64,000 bases of DNA, taken from assembly GCA_018398585.1 (NCBI GenBank), contig JAGTTD010000001.1, positions 17,377,750-17,441,749 of the forward strand, given 5' to 3'. How positions within the stretch are numbered: the stretch's first letter is position 1; every line of letters begins with the position of its first letter. The notes under the pieces were generated by a model. The model saw only the letters and a program-made list of their open reading frames with translations. It searched no databases and was not told where the DNA came from. Below are positions 31,945 through 43,927 of this stretch, in pieces. Both the position numbers and the translations under genes were made by a program. The DNA is from Simmondsia chinensis. Taxonomy: Eukaryota > Streptophyta > Magnoliopsida > Caryophyllales > Simmondsiaceae.

Positions 31945-31949
31945 GTAAG
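31945..31949. repeat. Target-site duplication, right, of element A (gtaag)
   Basis: Matches 21026-21030. LINE1 5' sequence resumes immediately (caagtgggatagagg). Confidence 0.9.
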
Positions 31950-32370
31950 CAAGTGGGATAGAGGTTGTGTACGAAGATTTGCTCCAGAAGAAGAGATACA
32001 GGCAAGATTCGATAGAGAAAGAAGACCCCGAGGAGAGAGAAAATGAGCGCCAAAGCCACCAATCGACCAAGAAACAGCAGGGGACCACCGTGGTTGAAAG
32101 CGCCAAGAAGATGAAGAATGAGAAAGAGCGTCCTATGCCATCATCAATACCAAACTCAACCACCCTTGCTCACATGTGTTTCCACCCTCAAAAAATAAAA
32201 GTGGTCAGATTGATGCAAAACTGGTCCCACAAGAAAGAGGAGATCACCACGAGTCTAGAACTGGCTTCCGCACCGTCGTACGAGCCGTCAAGCTCCCGCA
32301 CAAGCCAAAAACAACCCCAGTGCACAGGGGGTCTTGCTCACGCGCCACCAGTCAAGTCTCATGCGCCGTC
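31950..32370 (-). mobile_element. LINE1 5' region, displaced by element A
   Basis: It is closely similar to LINE2 44092-44515 (gtgggatagagg, agaccccgaggaga, caccaatcgaccaagaaa, agaaagaggagatcac strings). It continues LINE1 from 21025 after removal of element A. The match stops near 32370, after ccaccagtcaagtc. Frames such as 31967-32431 look like shadow frames of an untranslated region rather than genes. Confidence 0.75.
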
Positions 32371-32480
32371 CGCTATGGATGCTCCCCTCATCACACCCTT
32401 ATATCTTCATGCATGCAGTCCACTCCCCTAACAATTGTCAAATGGAACTCGGAACCCTTTGTCACAGGTTACTAAGCACT
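32371..32480. other. Short unassigned stretch
   Basis: The stretch between the end of LINE similarity and the copia remnant shows no motif. A direct repeat of the LINE1 left flank (cctattccc) was looked for here and not found. Confidence 0.4.
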
Positions 32481-33465
32481 GTACCCGCTATGGAATTTTA
32501 CTTTTTGTGTTTGCAGTCACATGGATGAATGACCTCTCTCATTGAACTCAAGACATAGCGTTTTATCAAGCGTTGGGTTAAGGGCCCATCATAGGTGATT
32601 AAAATTGATGGGTTTAACCCATCCCTTTACTTATAATTAAGACGAAGTCTCTAGATAGGCTTTTCATTAAGGGATCCCCTAGATTTTGGCTTACATTTTC
32701 AAAGTCCAGAATAATCACTCAATTTTTCATGAGTTATTCCACATAACTATATCCCACACTAATGTGTCTGAACTTTCCATTATACACCTCACTCGACTCA
32801 TTTGAAAACACAGCCTACCTATCACAATGGATAGAAATAGATGATATTGGCTCAGGTTACAAAGGAATCTTATAGATTCTTTAATTATTCTGCTTCTTCA
32901 CTAGCAAAAGCCATAGCAATAAGCTCTGCAATCATTGTGGAATTAATAATATATGTTTGTTTCATGGAACCCAAGAGACAACATCCTCGCCAAGTAGGAA
33001 TATCAACTTTCTTGTAAAAGCATAGTCCTCCTTATCATAGTGTCTTTCTAAGGAGAAGAATACCCATTAAAAGTAATACCATAGTCCATGGTTATTTCAG
33101 TACCCTATTTACCACATGCGAGTATAATTTACTTGGATTGCTAGTACATGGACTTAACTTTCCAATAAAAAAGCTATATAGAGCCTTGTGTTAGTCATAG
33201 CATACATGGGACAACCTTTGATTTTTCGATACTCCAATTGTACTTACTAGTGTACCTTCATTTAGTACCCAATATCCATACCAAATATGAATGTTTAATT
33301 GACAAACAAACATTTAGTAACTCCTTTTTTATTTATGAAACTTGCTATACAGGACATTATGAAACTTCATAATCTCGTCATAGGATCATGCTCTATGACA
33401 CATCAATATGATGTTTGGCAATCCATATTGTCTCTACTCTATTCTACTATATAAGTTTGTTAAGA
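32480..33465 (-). pseudogene. Ty1/copia RT/RNase H remnant
   Basis: Read on the minus strand from right to left: MYAMTNTRLYIAF near 33210-33170 (the family's YAM.CTRPDI.FA), a DYAF...L.....VSW string near 33030-32960, a degenerate STM.AE..A.A. string near 32945-32890, then pieces matching the copia C-terminus (NLGDPL.KSLSRDFV, ISKGMG near 32690-32600). Stops and shifts are dense. It belongs to a different, minus-strand copia element from the one at 1481-5945. No LTR was found for it. Confidence 0.65.
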
Positions 33466-33469
33466 AGGA

Positions 33470-33795
33470 TGTTATGATTCAAGATCAGTCTTGAATCATA
33501 ACCTATACTAGACAAGGAATTCAGATGAGAAGTAGAAGAGAAAAGAGAATTGGGGATGAGGAAGAGAATCTATTCAATAGTCATCAATGAATCTAATTAT
33601 AAAAGCAATCAAATACTTATACCAACCCTAAGGTTAGTTGGTTTAAGCTTAAAATATCTATTAAATCGTCAACAAGAATATCTAAACAATAAGACAACAC
33701 TAATTCACCTTATAACTGCACTAACTTCCTTTCCCGCCAAAACCTAATTCAAACTTTATTAAATAAAACCTCCTAAAATCAACACGATCATGACA
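33470..33795 (-). repeat. Element C 3' LTR
   Basis: tgttatgattcaagatc to ..acgatcatgaca, 326 bp, with the CT-rich region characteristic of the group. The PPT complement (tacatcctcctt) follows at 33797-33810. Confidence 0.75.
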
Positions 33796-33829
33796 ATACA
33801 TCCTCCTTAAGAACATTCTTGACTTAAGA

Positions 33830-35210
33830 ATGGAAGAAGGAAAATGACTTTTGATGAACTTCAAGTCCTCCCAAGTGGCATCTGCTTTACTCAAATTGGC
33901 CCATTGAATTAAGACTTCATCAACGTTTCTTCCCTTCTGTTGAACAACTCTAGACTCCAATATAGCTGCTGGTTCTTACAGAATCACTCCACTGGAAGAG
34001 GTATCAGGAGGATTAGCTAAACAAACCATTCCCTCAACAACTTGATTCTTCAACAAGGACATATGAAAAACCAGATGCACATAGGAATCAAGTGGTAATT
34101 CCAGCCTACAAGCAACATTTCCCAGCTTCTCCAATACCTTGTAAGGTCCAAAATAATGAGCAAAAAGCTTGACATTCTTTCTTATTACCACTGAAGATTG
34201 CCTCTAAGGTTGAAGCTTCAAGTATACCATATCTTCAACTTGGAAGGTTTTATTTGATCTCTTCCTATCAGTAAAGAATTTCATCCTTGATTGAGCAACT
34301 TGTAGGTTGTCCTTGAGCTACTGCAGCTGTTTCCTCTGACTCAGCAATTCTTCTACTTTAGCTACTGAAGAAGAAGTTCCTTGAAGAACCAAGGGAGAAG
34401 GAGGCTCATCCTAATGAAGAATGAGTGCACATGTTGTACCAGAACTTAGCCAAGCACAACCACTTGTGCCAATGCTTGGGATATGAGTAAGTCATGCTTC
34501 TCAAGTACTGCTCCAGACATTGGTTCACTCGTTTTGTTTGTCCATCAATTTGTGGATGGTAAGAAGAGCTCAAAGCTAAGCAAGATCCCACCAATAAGAA
34601 CAATTCACGCCAAATATTACCATGAACAATCTATCCCTATAAGAAACAATGGATTGAGGCAATCCATGCAATTTGTGGATGTTATCCAAGTACATTTTAG
34701 CAAGTTTTTCAGCTGTAATTGGATGATTAAAAGCAATGAAGTGCCCAGACTTGGTAAAATGATCTACCATCACCCAATTGATCTCCCTTCCCTCTGATTT
34801 AGGCAATCCCTCTATAAAATCCATGCTTATGTGTTGTCAAGCTCCATCAAGAATAGGCAGAGGCTGTAGCAATCCCTGGTAAGGCTTGTGATCACGTTTT
34901 GTGCATTTACACACATCACAAACTTGAACACACTCCATCACATGCTTCTTCATGCTTGGCCACTGAAAATACTGCTTGAGTCTTTGATAAGTTCAATCTA
35001 TACCAGAATGTCCTCCCCACGCAGAATCATAAAAGACTAAGATCACTTGCTTCCTCAATTCAGTAGCAGAACCAATGTACACCTATCCTTTTATTCTTAC
35101 AAGGCCCTTGGAAACTTGTATCTCATAGTCCGAAGAGTCCTTAACGCTGAAAGCAGTAATACAATCTTGAGTCAAGGAGTCTCCTTCATAGGACTTGTAC
35201 TCTTCCTCCA
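33830..35210 (-). pseudogene. Element C integrase and chromodomain-like tail
   Basis: The tail DEVLIQWANLSKADATWEDLKF is at about 33860-33925. The integrase C-domain reads [21 protein letters not shown] near 34090-34160. The core includes MDFIEGLPKSEGREINWVMVDHF near 34755-34824, HGLPQSIVS near 34650-34680, and a HPQ.DGQTKRVNQ string near 34530-34570 in which the catalytic glutamate of TER is lysine. A frame break near 34600 and stops such as those near 34990 and 35080 show decay. Confidence 0.75.
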
Positions 35211-35211
35211 T

Positions 35212-36348
35212 CTATGAAGGCTGAACACAAGAAATAGCAAGACAGGAAACCGGTTCCACCTTCGCTTGTCTTCTTGATAAAGCATAAGCAGCTTGATTTT
35301 CTCTTCCACTAAAATACACAATCGAAAAGTATAATCCCAGCATCTTCATAAGACCCTTGCATTGCACTCTAGTTGTGATCTTTTGCTCCAAAAGATACTT
35401 AAGGATTTGATGATCAGTTATGATGATGAAGTGATGCCATTCAAGGTAATGTCTCCGCTTCTGCACAGCCATAAGGATGGCTGGGTACTACTTTTCATAT
35501 ATAAACAAGCTTAAATTCTTGGGACGGAGAGCTTGGCTAAGATAAGCAATTGGCCTTTCATTTTGTGATAGCACTGCACCCACTCCCTTACGACAAGCAT
35601 TTGTTTCAAGCATGAAAGGCAATCTAAAATCTGGCATTGCAAGGACTGGAGCTAAACACATAGCTATCTTTAAGTTCTCAAATGCCTCCTGGGCTAAATC
35701 AGACCAAACAAAAGCATCTTTCTTGAGGAGATCAGTTAGAGGCTTGGCTATCACACCATAACCAGCAACAAATTTCTTGTAATACCCTGTCAAGCCTAAA
35801 AATCCTCTCAACTGCTTGAGAGATGTAGGGACTACCCGCTGTATCATTACCAGCACCTTGGAGGAATTAGTGGCTAACCCATTGCAAGAGATTACATGAC
35901 CCAAGTATTCTACTTGAGGTTGAGCAAACGAACATTTGGAGAGTTTAGTAAAGAGCTTGTGTTTTGCGCATAGTTTTAAATACATGATAGAGATGGGAAA
36001 TAAGAGATTCTAATGTAGGATTATACACAAGTATGTCATCAAAGAACACAAGAACAAACTTCCTCGAGAAGGGTTTGAAAATGTATTCATTAAAGCTTGG
36101 AATGAGGCAGGGCCATTTGACAGTCCAAATGGCATTGCCACAAACTTATAATGCCCATGGTGGGGTCCAAAAGCTGTCTTGTGTATGTCTTGGTCTAACA
36201 CTCTAATTTGGCAGTAACCTTACCTTAAATCGAGCTTAGAAAAGTATTGGGAACCATGGAGCTCATCCGAAAGATCATCCATAATAAGGATAGGGAATTT
36301 ATTTTTAATGGTAAGGGAATTGAGTTTCCTATAATCAATACATATTCT
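35212..36348 (-). pseudogene. Element C RNase H and RT (C-terminal part)
   Basis: RNase H pieces FMLETNACRKGVGAVLSQNERPIAYL near 35550-35630 (TDAS changed to TNAC) and TDHQILKYLLEQ near 35380-35420. RT pieces [17 protein letters not shown] near 35755-35805, CSFAQPQVEYLGHVIS near 35890-35940, FFDDILVYN near 36020-36045, [13 protein letters not shown] near 36095-36135 and RICIDYR at 36326-36346, where it is cut off. Confidence 0.8.
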
Positions 36349-36698
36349 TGAAGGCTTAGTCATTTTATTTGTAATAGCTTATATTGTGAGCTAGTAGTTT
36401 TAGCGCCAAATTAGGATTGAATGTTAGTTGTTTCGGTTGGGTCAGGGTGAGTCAATAGTGGCGGCTAGTATGCAAGCTTGGGCATCAGCTTGTCCTAGTC
36501 CACTGTATCTTGCTTCATATAAGTAGTTAGATCTTGTGTAATGAGAGATCATTCAATGAAAAATCAACCTAATCTCTTTTGAGATCTTTCTCTCTCTCAT
36601 CTAATTCTCTCTATATTTCTCATCTCGTTCACTTCTCTTCTCATCTAATCTCTCTCTTTCACAGGGTTAAGCTTCAAGATTTATCTACAGGTTTAACA
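36349..36698 (+). repeat. Element D 5' LTR
   Basis: It ends ..ggtttaaca two bases before the PBS. Its body is similar to the LTR of element F (cttag.catt...ttgtaata, tagttagatctt.tgtaatg, tcattcaatgaaaa). The left edge is placed at a TG (36349) where element C's RT stops. It is about 10 bp shorter than F's LTR at that end. Confidence 0.7.
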
Positions 36699-36700
36699 AT

Positions 36701-36712
36701 TGGTATCAAAGC
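36701..36712 (+). promoter_or_regulatory. Element D primer-binding site
   Basis: tggtatcaaagc, one change from the initiator-Met consensus. Confidence 0.85.
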
Positions 36713-36881
36713 CTCATTCGGCTTTCAAATCGAACATGATTTGATATCAAATATCTTGAATTGCATTGCAAATTGCTTGAGAATTTAGTTTTGAATGCTG
36801 TTGTCGTTGCGACGGTTTCTATCAGGAAATTGCCCTGAAACACGTAAAAAGAATTCAATTGATACGTAAAGACTTGGAACA

Positions 36882-37590
36882 ATGGCCAGTGGAGTCATTA
36901 TAAGATCAGCAGCTGCTAAAACAACAGCTAATCTTTCATATGCTGAGGTTGTTAGTGGTAAGGCAGAGGATGTGCAGTAAGCTGTCACTCCAGACATTTT
37001 GAATGCGCAAATAACAGCTATGATTGTTCAGCTTAATCAATCTCAGCTGGAAAGGGAACAAAGAACTAAGAATCGGATGCGTAACCTGCTGAAGGAACAA
37101 GAGCAAACCTTTAATGAGAGGTTCAGCTTACAATCAAAGCGTGTTGATGAGAACGTTGTTGATCAATTAAATCAACAAAAGAAACAATTTGAGGAGACAT
37201 TAGCTTAGGGAATTGATCAACAAACACGAATGTTCAGTGAGAAGATTGTTGAAATTCAAAGTCAATTCAATAGACAAAATGTACCTTCAGTTCCTGATCC
37301 TCTGTTCCCTTCTAGTTCGTTACCTGTGTATCAGCAGATAAGACCTTTGGTAAAGTCTCAATCTAATGCTCCTGCTAGACTTGCCGTAGCCAGTGAAAGA
37401 TCTCAATCTATGACTCAAGCAGCTGATGTTAGGGCTCAAATTTGAAGTCAAGAAGAAGAGGCATTTGCTAGACGGGATCAATCATTTGATCAAGCTTAAT
37501 CAAGACCTACTAGTTTGAATGTAGGATAGGCTGTTCATCCCCCTGAGCAAGCAGATATTCACATAACTACCATTTTGATTGTAGAGCAAA
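36882..37590 (+). pseudogene. Element D Gag, N-terminal part
   Basis: It starts MASGVIIRSAAAKTTANLSYAEVVSGK at 36882 (first 20 residues to about 36941). A glutamine-rich, coiled-coil-like stretch follows (LLKEQEQTFNERFSLQSKR). Stops in the same frame lie near 36979, 37206, 37443, 37497 and 37527. The frame is cut at EQ by element E's TSD (37586-37590). Confidence 0.8.
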
Positions 37591-37909
37591 TGTTACGTTT
37601 GTGATTGATTCACAAACGTAAGCTAAGTTAAAGAGAATATGAGATGAGAAAGAAGTGAAGGAGATGAGGAATTAGATAGAGTTAGATGAGAGAGAGAAGG
37701 TTATCTTAAAGAGATTGTGTTGTATTTTCATTGAATGAATTGGAATTACACTTGATCAAGCCATTTATAGGGAACTAACACATTAAGCTAATTTCCCGCC
37801 CAAAGCTAACTACCCGGGCAACTAACTTCCCGATTGGCGCCAAAACAGAATTTAAACCATTACAAACTATAAGCGACTTATTACATCAAAACATATAAGA
37901 AACATAACA
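37591..37909 (-). repeat. Element E 3' LTR
   Basis: tgttacgtttgtgattgatt to ..aagaaacataaca. The PPT complement (tcccctcccttaa) follows at 37911-37923. Confidence 0.9.
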
Positions 37910-37910
37910 A

Positions 37911-38604
37911 TCCCCTCCCTTAAATCATTCTTGTCCTCAAGAATGAAAAGAAGGGAATTGACTCAACAAGAAATGCTTTTCCTCCCATGTGGTCAACGAT
38001 TCATCCAAGCTGCTCCACATCACTCGAACTTTCTGATTTCTTGAATCTGCTTCCTGCACCTGTGCTTCCTGATCCTGTTCGACCATCGCAACAGGCTGTA
38101 AGACCAATGAGCCATTGGAACCTACCTCCGGAGGATTGGAAGAAGAGCCTTGACCCTCTTTAACCTATTTTTTACGAAGCGAAACATGAAAGATAGGGTG
38201 AATATAAGAGTCGGGAGGGAGCTCCAACTTATAAGCCACCTTGCCAATTCTCTCTAAGACATTACAAGGCCTAAAGAACCGAGCACAAAGCTTGACATTT
38301 TTTCTCACTGCTGCTGTGGATTGTCTATAAGGCTGCAATTTTAGATATACCATGTCTCCCACCTCGAAGTTTCGATCAACTCTTTTCCTGTCTGCATACC
38401 ATTTCATCCGAGCCTGTAAATTGATTAACGTTGTGCTTCAGTTGCTGTAAAACCTGTCTCCTCTGCTGCAACATTTCAGCCCCAACTCCTTGCAACCCAA
38501 AAGGAGAGGGTGGATTACACCCAAACAAAGCTTTGAAGGGAGTCGTGCCTAATGAAGCATGAAAGTGGGTATTATACCAAAACTCTGCCAAGGAAAGCCA
38601 TCTT
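37911..38604 (-). pseudogene. Element E integrase C-terminus and chromodomain-like tail
   Basis: This resumes left of LINE2: LSLAEFWYNTHFHASLGTTP near 38540-38604, then a shift near 38400, MKWYADRKRVDRNFEVGDMV near 38348-38407, YLKLQPYRQS, and KLELPPDSYIHPIFHVSL near 38175-38235. The tail VRVMWSSLDESLTTWEEKHF lies near 37970-38030, then QFPSFHS and the PPT. Confidence 0.8.
38592..38604. repeat. LINE2 target-site duplication, left
   Basis: ggaaagccatctt, perfect 13 bp repeat of 44868-44880, directly before the T tract. The size fits target-primed reverse transcription. Confidence 0.95.
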
Positions 38605-38786
38605 TCTTTTTTTTTTTTTTTTTAGTAAGTCAGCGAAATATATAGATGAAAAGAAGAATAGTACAAGCCACAAGGGGCGTAACCCAGGACACGGCCGAAG
38701 CCTACAAATATGAAGCAGTGTCAAAAGAGCCAGACAAAGTCCATACAAAAAACAACTAAAGAACAAGAAAGGGAACAAAGAAGAAA

Positions 38787-41700
38787 CTAAGTCTCAAGAC
38801 CCCAGTGTCGAAGCGAGGAGGTCTGACGATGAGCTCCTCTAAACGAAGAAGCAGCAAGCAAGCGGCTCATACCAGACAGTATACACAGTCGCAGAGAGGC
38901 AGAGCCGGGCAATGGTACTGCCAATCTCTCGGCCCCTGAGATGCTGAGCAGCCAAGTGACAAGATCGTCCCAAGGAAGGGTAGGCCAAGCGATAGATGTA
39001 CTCGGAGTGACAGAGCTCCAGACCGAGGCCGAAAAGGAACAGGCAAAGAAGAGGTGCTCATGAGCCTCGTCAGTAGAACAACAAAGAACACAGACACTCT
39101 GAACCTCTAATGCTCTGAAACGCCGAAGTCGGCCCCGGGTCCAAAGTCGCTGCCGAGAGGTGAGCCAGAGAATGAAGGAGTGCCTCGGTATATGCATCTG
39201 AAACCACAGAAGGTGATGAATGGCATCCTCCTCTCTCCTACTCCGCACCATCTCCCAAGCGGACTTGGTGGTGAAGTTCACCGAGGGGTCATCCAACCAC
39301 CGGTTGGAGACCGCTACACCAGCCCAGGGTCTAAAATCAACCGTGTCCCAGATGTGCCGGAGCTCCAAACAACCCTGTGGAAATCCCCACTGACCACCTT
39401 CAATATTGGATGACACCCAAGAATCCCAATGAAGTCCAGAGGAGGTGAGCAGTTGTGTAGGGAAGCGCTCAGAAAGACAACCACATGGCAGCCAGTAATC
39501 AGTCCAAAGGGCAGTGTCAAGGCCATCACCAATGACATGGTAGAACGCACCAGAGCAGAGGCGGTGGACTGAAAGAATCCGACACCAGCACCAAGAAGAA
39601 GAACCCGTCGCCCGAATAGTCCAGAAGGTCCACCCTCGAAGCCGGTTCAGGTGAACCCAACGCAGCCATAACGAGGAAGGGTCAGAGAGGAGGAACCGGA
39701 TATACTTCATAATCGAAGCCTGGTTCCACTCAGCAAGGCGATGGAGCCCAAGACCATCCTCTCGCAGAGGGTAACACAGATGCCTCCAAGCAACCTTCGC
39801 CCCTCCCGAGGCCAAAGAAGATCCTCTCTAAAGGAACGCCGCAAGAGTCAACTCGATCTTCCTGATCATCATCTTCGGAAGCATGAAGACCGATGAACAG
39901 TAGACCTGAGTGGCAAATAAAACAGATCAGATAAGCTGCATACGACCAGCATACGATAGAGAACGGGAGGTCCAGAGCCGTTTACGAGAGATAATGCGAT
40001 CCAGCCGTGGCTTGCAGTCAATGTATCGTAGCCGAGAAGTGATAAGCGGTACCTCCAGATAACTAACTGGGCATTGCCCAAGGCTGAAACCCAGAACAAC
40101 CAAAATGTTCCGCTGAGTCGCAGAGTCCACCCCTACTAGAAAAACTAAGCTCTTCGCTGCATTCGAGGACATCCCCGAGAGTACAGTAAAGCGGTCTAAA
40201 ACCTCACGAAAAATAGATACACTACCCATATCACCCCGATAGAAGATCATCAGGTCATCAGCAAAACACAGGTGCGTCAGCCCAGTACAACGGCAGCATG
40301 GATGATAGCGAAAACACGGGTCATCGATAGCAAGACGAAGCAGCCCTCCGAGACCCTCCATAGCGATAACAAACAAATAAGGACAGAGAGGGTCACCCTA
40401 ACGTACACCTCGACTGGAGTGGAAGAACCCCAAAAGTTCGCCATTGATGGCGACGGAAAAGCGGGCTATAGAGAGGCACTTGCGGATCCAACCAATCATG
40501 ACCTCAGGAATCCCAATACTCCTCATACCAACTAGAATGAAGTCCCATCGGACAGTATCAAAAGCCTTACGGATATCGTCCTTCAGTGCACAATGAGGCG
40601 TGACCTGAAGGTGAGAACCATGCATCAATTCCTGTGTCAAACGGATGCTGTCAGAGATCCGACGACCCAGAATAAACGCTGTCTGAGCATCGTCAATCAA
40701 CCCGGGAAGGAAATCCTTCAACCTGTTTGCAATGATCTTAGTGACACACTTATAGATCACATTGCAACAGGAGATAGGGCGGAAGTCACCATTGGTGGAG
40801 GGAGTCTCCACCTTGGGCACAAGACATATCCTGGTGGTGTTCAGGGCACCCAAAATACGCCCGGAGACGAAGAAAGACTGCAAGGCCCTTGTCACTGCTC
40901 CTCCGACCACTTCCCAAGCCCTCTTGAAAGATAGGGTAGTGTAACCATCAGGCCCCGGGGCTCTGTCATCACCTACGGAAAAGAGAGCATCGGGAACCCC
41001 AGCTGCAGAGATCGCGGAGGTAAGCGGGCGAGCCTGATCCTCAGAAATGCGAGCCTCAAAATGGTTACAAACATCCTCAATCAGCGGACCACCTGGCTTA
41101 CTCAACAAATCCTGGAAGAAAGTAACCCCGGCACGAGAGATCAACTGTGGATCATATGTTCTCACACCATCAGAACCAACAATCAACGAGATCTGGTCCC
41201 AGGCCTGCCGATGGAGAACAGATCAATGGAAGAACCGACTGCTCTGATCCCCGAGCGAAAGCCACTGAATACGCTACTTCTGACGGTCAAACGCCTCCAC
41301 ATGCCGACACAAAGCAGAATACTCACAAAAAAGATGGCGCTCCTCAAGACGAAGAGAAGAACTCTCAGGGTCCTCATCCAAGGCCCTCTAGCCCATGGCC
41401 CAAGCATCACGGGCCACCTCGACTCTGGCCGAAATGTGACTGTAATGGCGGGCGTTGAGGGCCTTCAACTCACTCTTCAGCAGCTTCAGCTTCCGAGTGA
41501 GCTGATACATCAGAGTACCCTCAACACATGTGTCCCAGACTCGCCTAACAGTGGGAAGGAAGTCCTCGTGATTAGCCCAAAAATTGAAGAACTGAAAAGG
41601 AAGTCACCTGGCATGACGTTCCCCAAGCCCTCGCACAACAATGGTGCTATGATCCGAAACAATATGACGAGCAAGGATCTCGGCAGATGCGATGGGGAAA

Positions 41701-42293
41701 TCAAAGAGCCAACCCTCGCTAACAAGGCACCTATCAAGCCACTTGAGAATCAAGCGGTCATCCTGGGCCTCATTGGACCACGTGAAATGAAGACCCAAAG
41801 AGGAGATGGGCATGAGCTCAGCCTCAGTAACACACTCCTGGAAGTCATCCATGTGGCCCGGCCAACCCTCCTAGCCACCGCATCGATCAGAGAGGCTAAG
41901 GATGCCGTTGAAATCCCCAAGTAGGATCCAAGGCTCACCTAAGAGACTCAAGCTAGTGCTCCAAATATAGTCCCATAAAGCCTGGCGAGGACCCGGCTCG
42001 TTAAAGCAGTAAACAAAACAAGCGAGATAGCTCACAGCCCCAGAAAGATCAAAGATGCGGCAAGTAAGGAACTGGTCCCCTCCCCGAATGAGCTCGACTC
42101 TAAAAATGCCCTGATCCCAAGCAGCAATAATTCGACACCGAGTAGGGCATATGCCACTGAAGAGAAAGCTCCACCCGTCTGCACAACGAGCAATCGCCAC
42201 CTCAACATCCGAAGGGTCGGTTTTGGTCTCGACCAAACCAATAACAGATAGAAAATTGTTAAGCCCCCTAATGTTCCAACAACCGACCACCAT
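38787..42293 (-). pseudogene. LINE2 ORF2 (endonuclease, reverse transcriptase)
   Basis: It starts MVVGCWNIRGLNN at 42293. About 16 codons present in LINE1 are then missing before LSVIGLVETK. The endonuclease motif LLGDFNGIL lies near 41890-41920. RT: DDRAPGPDGYTTLSFKRAWE near 40915-40975, DFRPISCCNVIYKC near 40750-40792, DDIRKAFDTVRWDF near 40535-40580, a stop near 40398, then LTHLCFADDLMIF near 40240-40280 with the catalytic ADD. The C-terminal frame 39815-38787 is open for 342 codons and ends in a C..C...H....C zinc-like motif (CVLCCSTDEAHEHLFFAC). A few shifts only. Confidence 0.85.
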
Positions 42294-42303
42294 GATGAAA
42301 CAG

Positions 42304-43927
42304 TCAAGAGGGGGCCCGGCCCGCACGCTTGGCCGCACGAGTGAGCGGCCTCCTCTGGCCCACTGCGGCAACCTCAACACGTGGAGAAGTGGAGGTGTCA
42401 GACAAACGCTCAGATCGGTTCGATGTGCCTAGACTCGGAACACTAGTCGACCGACGCAACAAACAAACAAGGGGGGTAGCAACTCCAAGAATGCCATCCT
42501 GTGCCATCTCCACCTCAATAGGAACATCCACTGACTCCGAGTCTATGCGAATAGGAGTCGGAACATGTAAAAAATAGGGGAAGGTCCGAGGTGAAAGGGA
42601 AACTAATCCAGAATTAGAAAGAAACTTACGGTCAGCATCAACCCCGAAAGAACCGAAAAGGGGCCCACGGCTAACATCCCCAGAGGAAAGCCCCTCCAAA
42701 ACGGGCTCATTTTTTCTAGGGGCAGCACTAGAAGCCCCTCGGAATCGGGCCCATTCCCACTAGTGTGAGTAACGGGTGAAACTCTAGGAGAAAGCCCCTC
42801 CGAAACGGGTCCATTCCCACTAGGTGAAACAACATGTAGGTCACTAGAAGGAAGCCTCACCAAACCGGGCCTATTCCCTCTGATGCAAGAAGTAAGTGGG
42901 TCACAAGAGGAAAGCCCCTCCAAAATGGGCCCATTTCTTCTACAAAAAGAAAATCTCGAAGGGCAAGAGCCATTGGGTCCAGTAAAGCGCAGCCCAGCCG
43001 TGGGCCCAAGGAGAGAGAGGCACACCCCAAGATGAACAACCGGCCCACCGTCATCTCCTTGCCCACCAATAAATACCTCCTCAAGCCCAATATTTGGCCT
43101 AATTGGAGGCCCATGCCCATTATACATCTCATCACCACTTCCCTTCTTCCCCTTACGCCGCCTCCGTCGCCGTCGGCCTCTACCGCCGGCCACCACCTCC
43201 GGTTGCTCCTGGAGGATAGTAACGGTGCTCGGGGTGGAATAAGAGTGATCAAAAACCCTACATTTACGACAAACTTTTGGCATACCCTCCAATTGACAGT
43301 CACCGGTATGATTCGGCCATTGTAATCAACCGAGAGCTGCTTCGGGGGGTCAGTCCAAGCATCGAGCTGTACACATACACGAGCATAGCTAACCATAGTA
43401 CCTTCCAAGGTTGGTTGGTCCTTGTAAAGGGGGTGACTGACACCACTAACTATCGAACTCAATGAATTCTCTGACCATAGGGAGGCCGGGATGCCATGTA
43501 ATGGGATCCAAATTGAGATCCAAGGGAGGTCATGTGAGGGAGCGAAATTAGCTTGCCAACGCTCAAGGGAGAGATAGTGCCCGTATAGGGTCCAAGGCCC
43601 AACCCTAAGAATAAAATCCGACTCAGCTATCGACTTAAACCACAAATAGTAGACTTCCTTATCCGCAATTACGCATTCAAGCCCTTTCGATCCCCAGAGC
43701 ATTCGTGCTAAAGCAACACACAGAGAGTATGCAACATGACCCCCAATAATACGACCAACAAGACATCAGCCCCGTTTTTCAAGACCCGGTGCTACATCGG
43801 CATCAGTGATGGTAGTAACCACTTCCCCATTCACGAGCCTCGGAGGAACAAATCGAAGTATACCACCCGAGGGTGACGAGCCAGCCACCGAGACCCACGA
43901 CCGGGGTGGGGCGCCCGGTTCGGCCAT
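42304..43927 (-). pseudogene. LINE2 ORF1 (nucleic-acid binding)
   Basis: It starts MAEPGAPPRSWVSVAG at 43927. A DUF4283-like domain reads LECVIADKEVYYLWFKSIAE near 43620-43690 and FAPSHDLPWISIWIPLHG near 43490-43545. The knuckle CRKCRVFDHSYST near 43235-43275 has the histidine but the last cysteine is changed (HSCC in LINE1, HSYS here). The C-terminal part has GNGP-type repeats and the conserved ending RAAKRAGRAPS at 42304, 10 bp from the ORF2 start. Frameshifts near 43290 and 42700. Confidence 0.8.
42670..42960 (-). repeat. 60 bp tandem repeat within LINE2 ORF1
   Basis: About four to five copies of the gaaagcccctccaaaacggg unit, equivalent to 19280-19570 in LINE1, with one shortened copy near 42730 that breaks the frame. 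Confidence 0.75.

Larger units (their letters stand above)
33470..36348 (-). mobile_element. Gypsy element C, 3' half only
   Basis: One LTR (33470-33795) followed on the minus strand by the end of pol back to the middle of RT. The frame is cut at 36348 inside RT, just where the LTR of element D starts. The missing RT N-terminus, protease, gag and 5' LTR should lie beyond element D, outside the window. The chromodomain-like tail is well kept (VLIQWANLSKADATWEDLKF). Confidence 0.8.

Noticed and set aside
31967..32431. 154-codon frame as a gene
   Set aside because: It lies in the LINE 5' region on the opposite strand to the element's genes and does not carry over as an intact frame to the LINE2 copy.
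41061..41924. 287-codon plus-strand frame inside LINE2
   Set aside because: It is antisense to ORF2 endonuclease/RT sequence with clear motifs on the minus strand. GC-rich sequence opens shadow frames.
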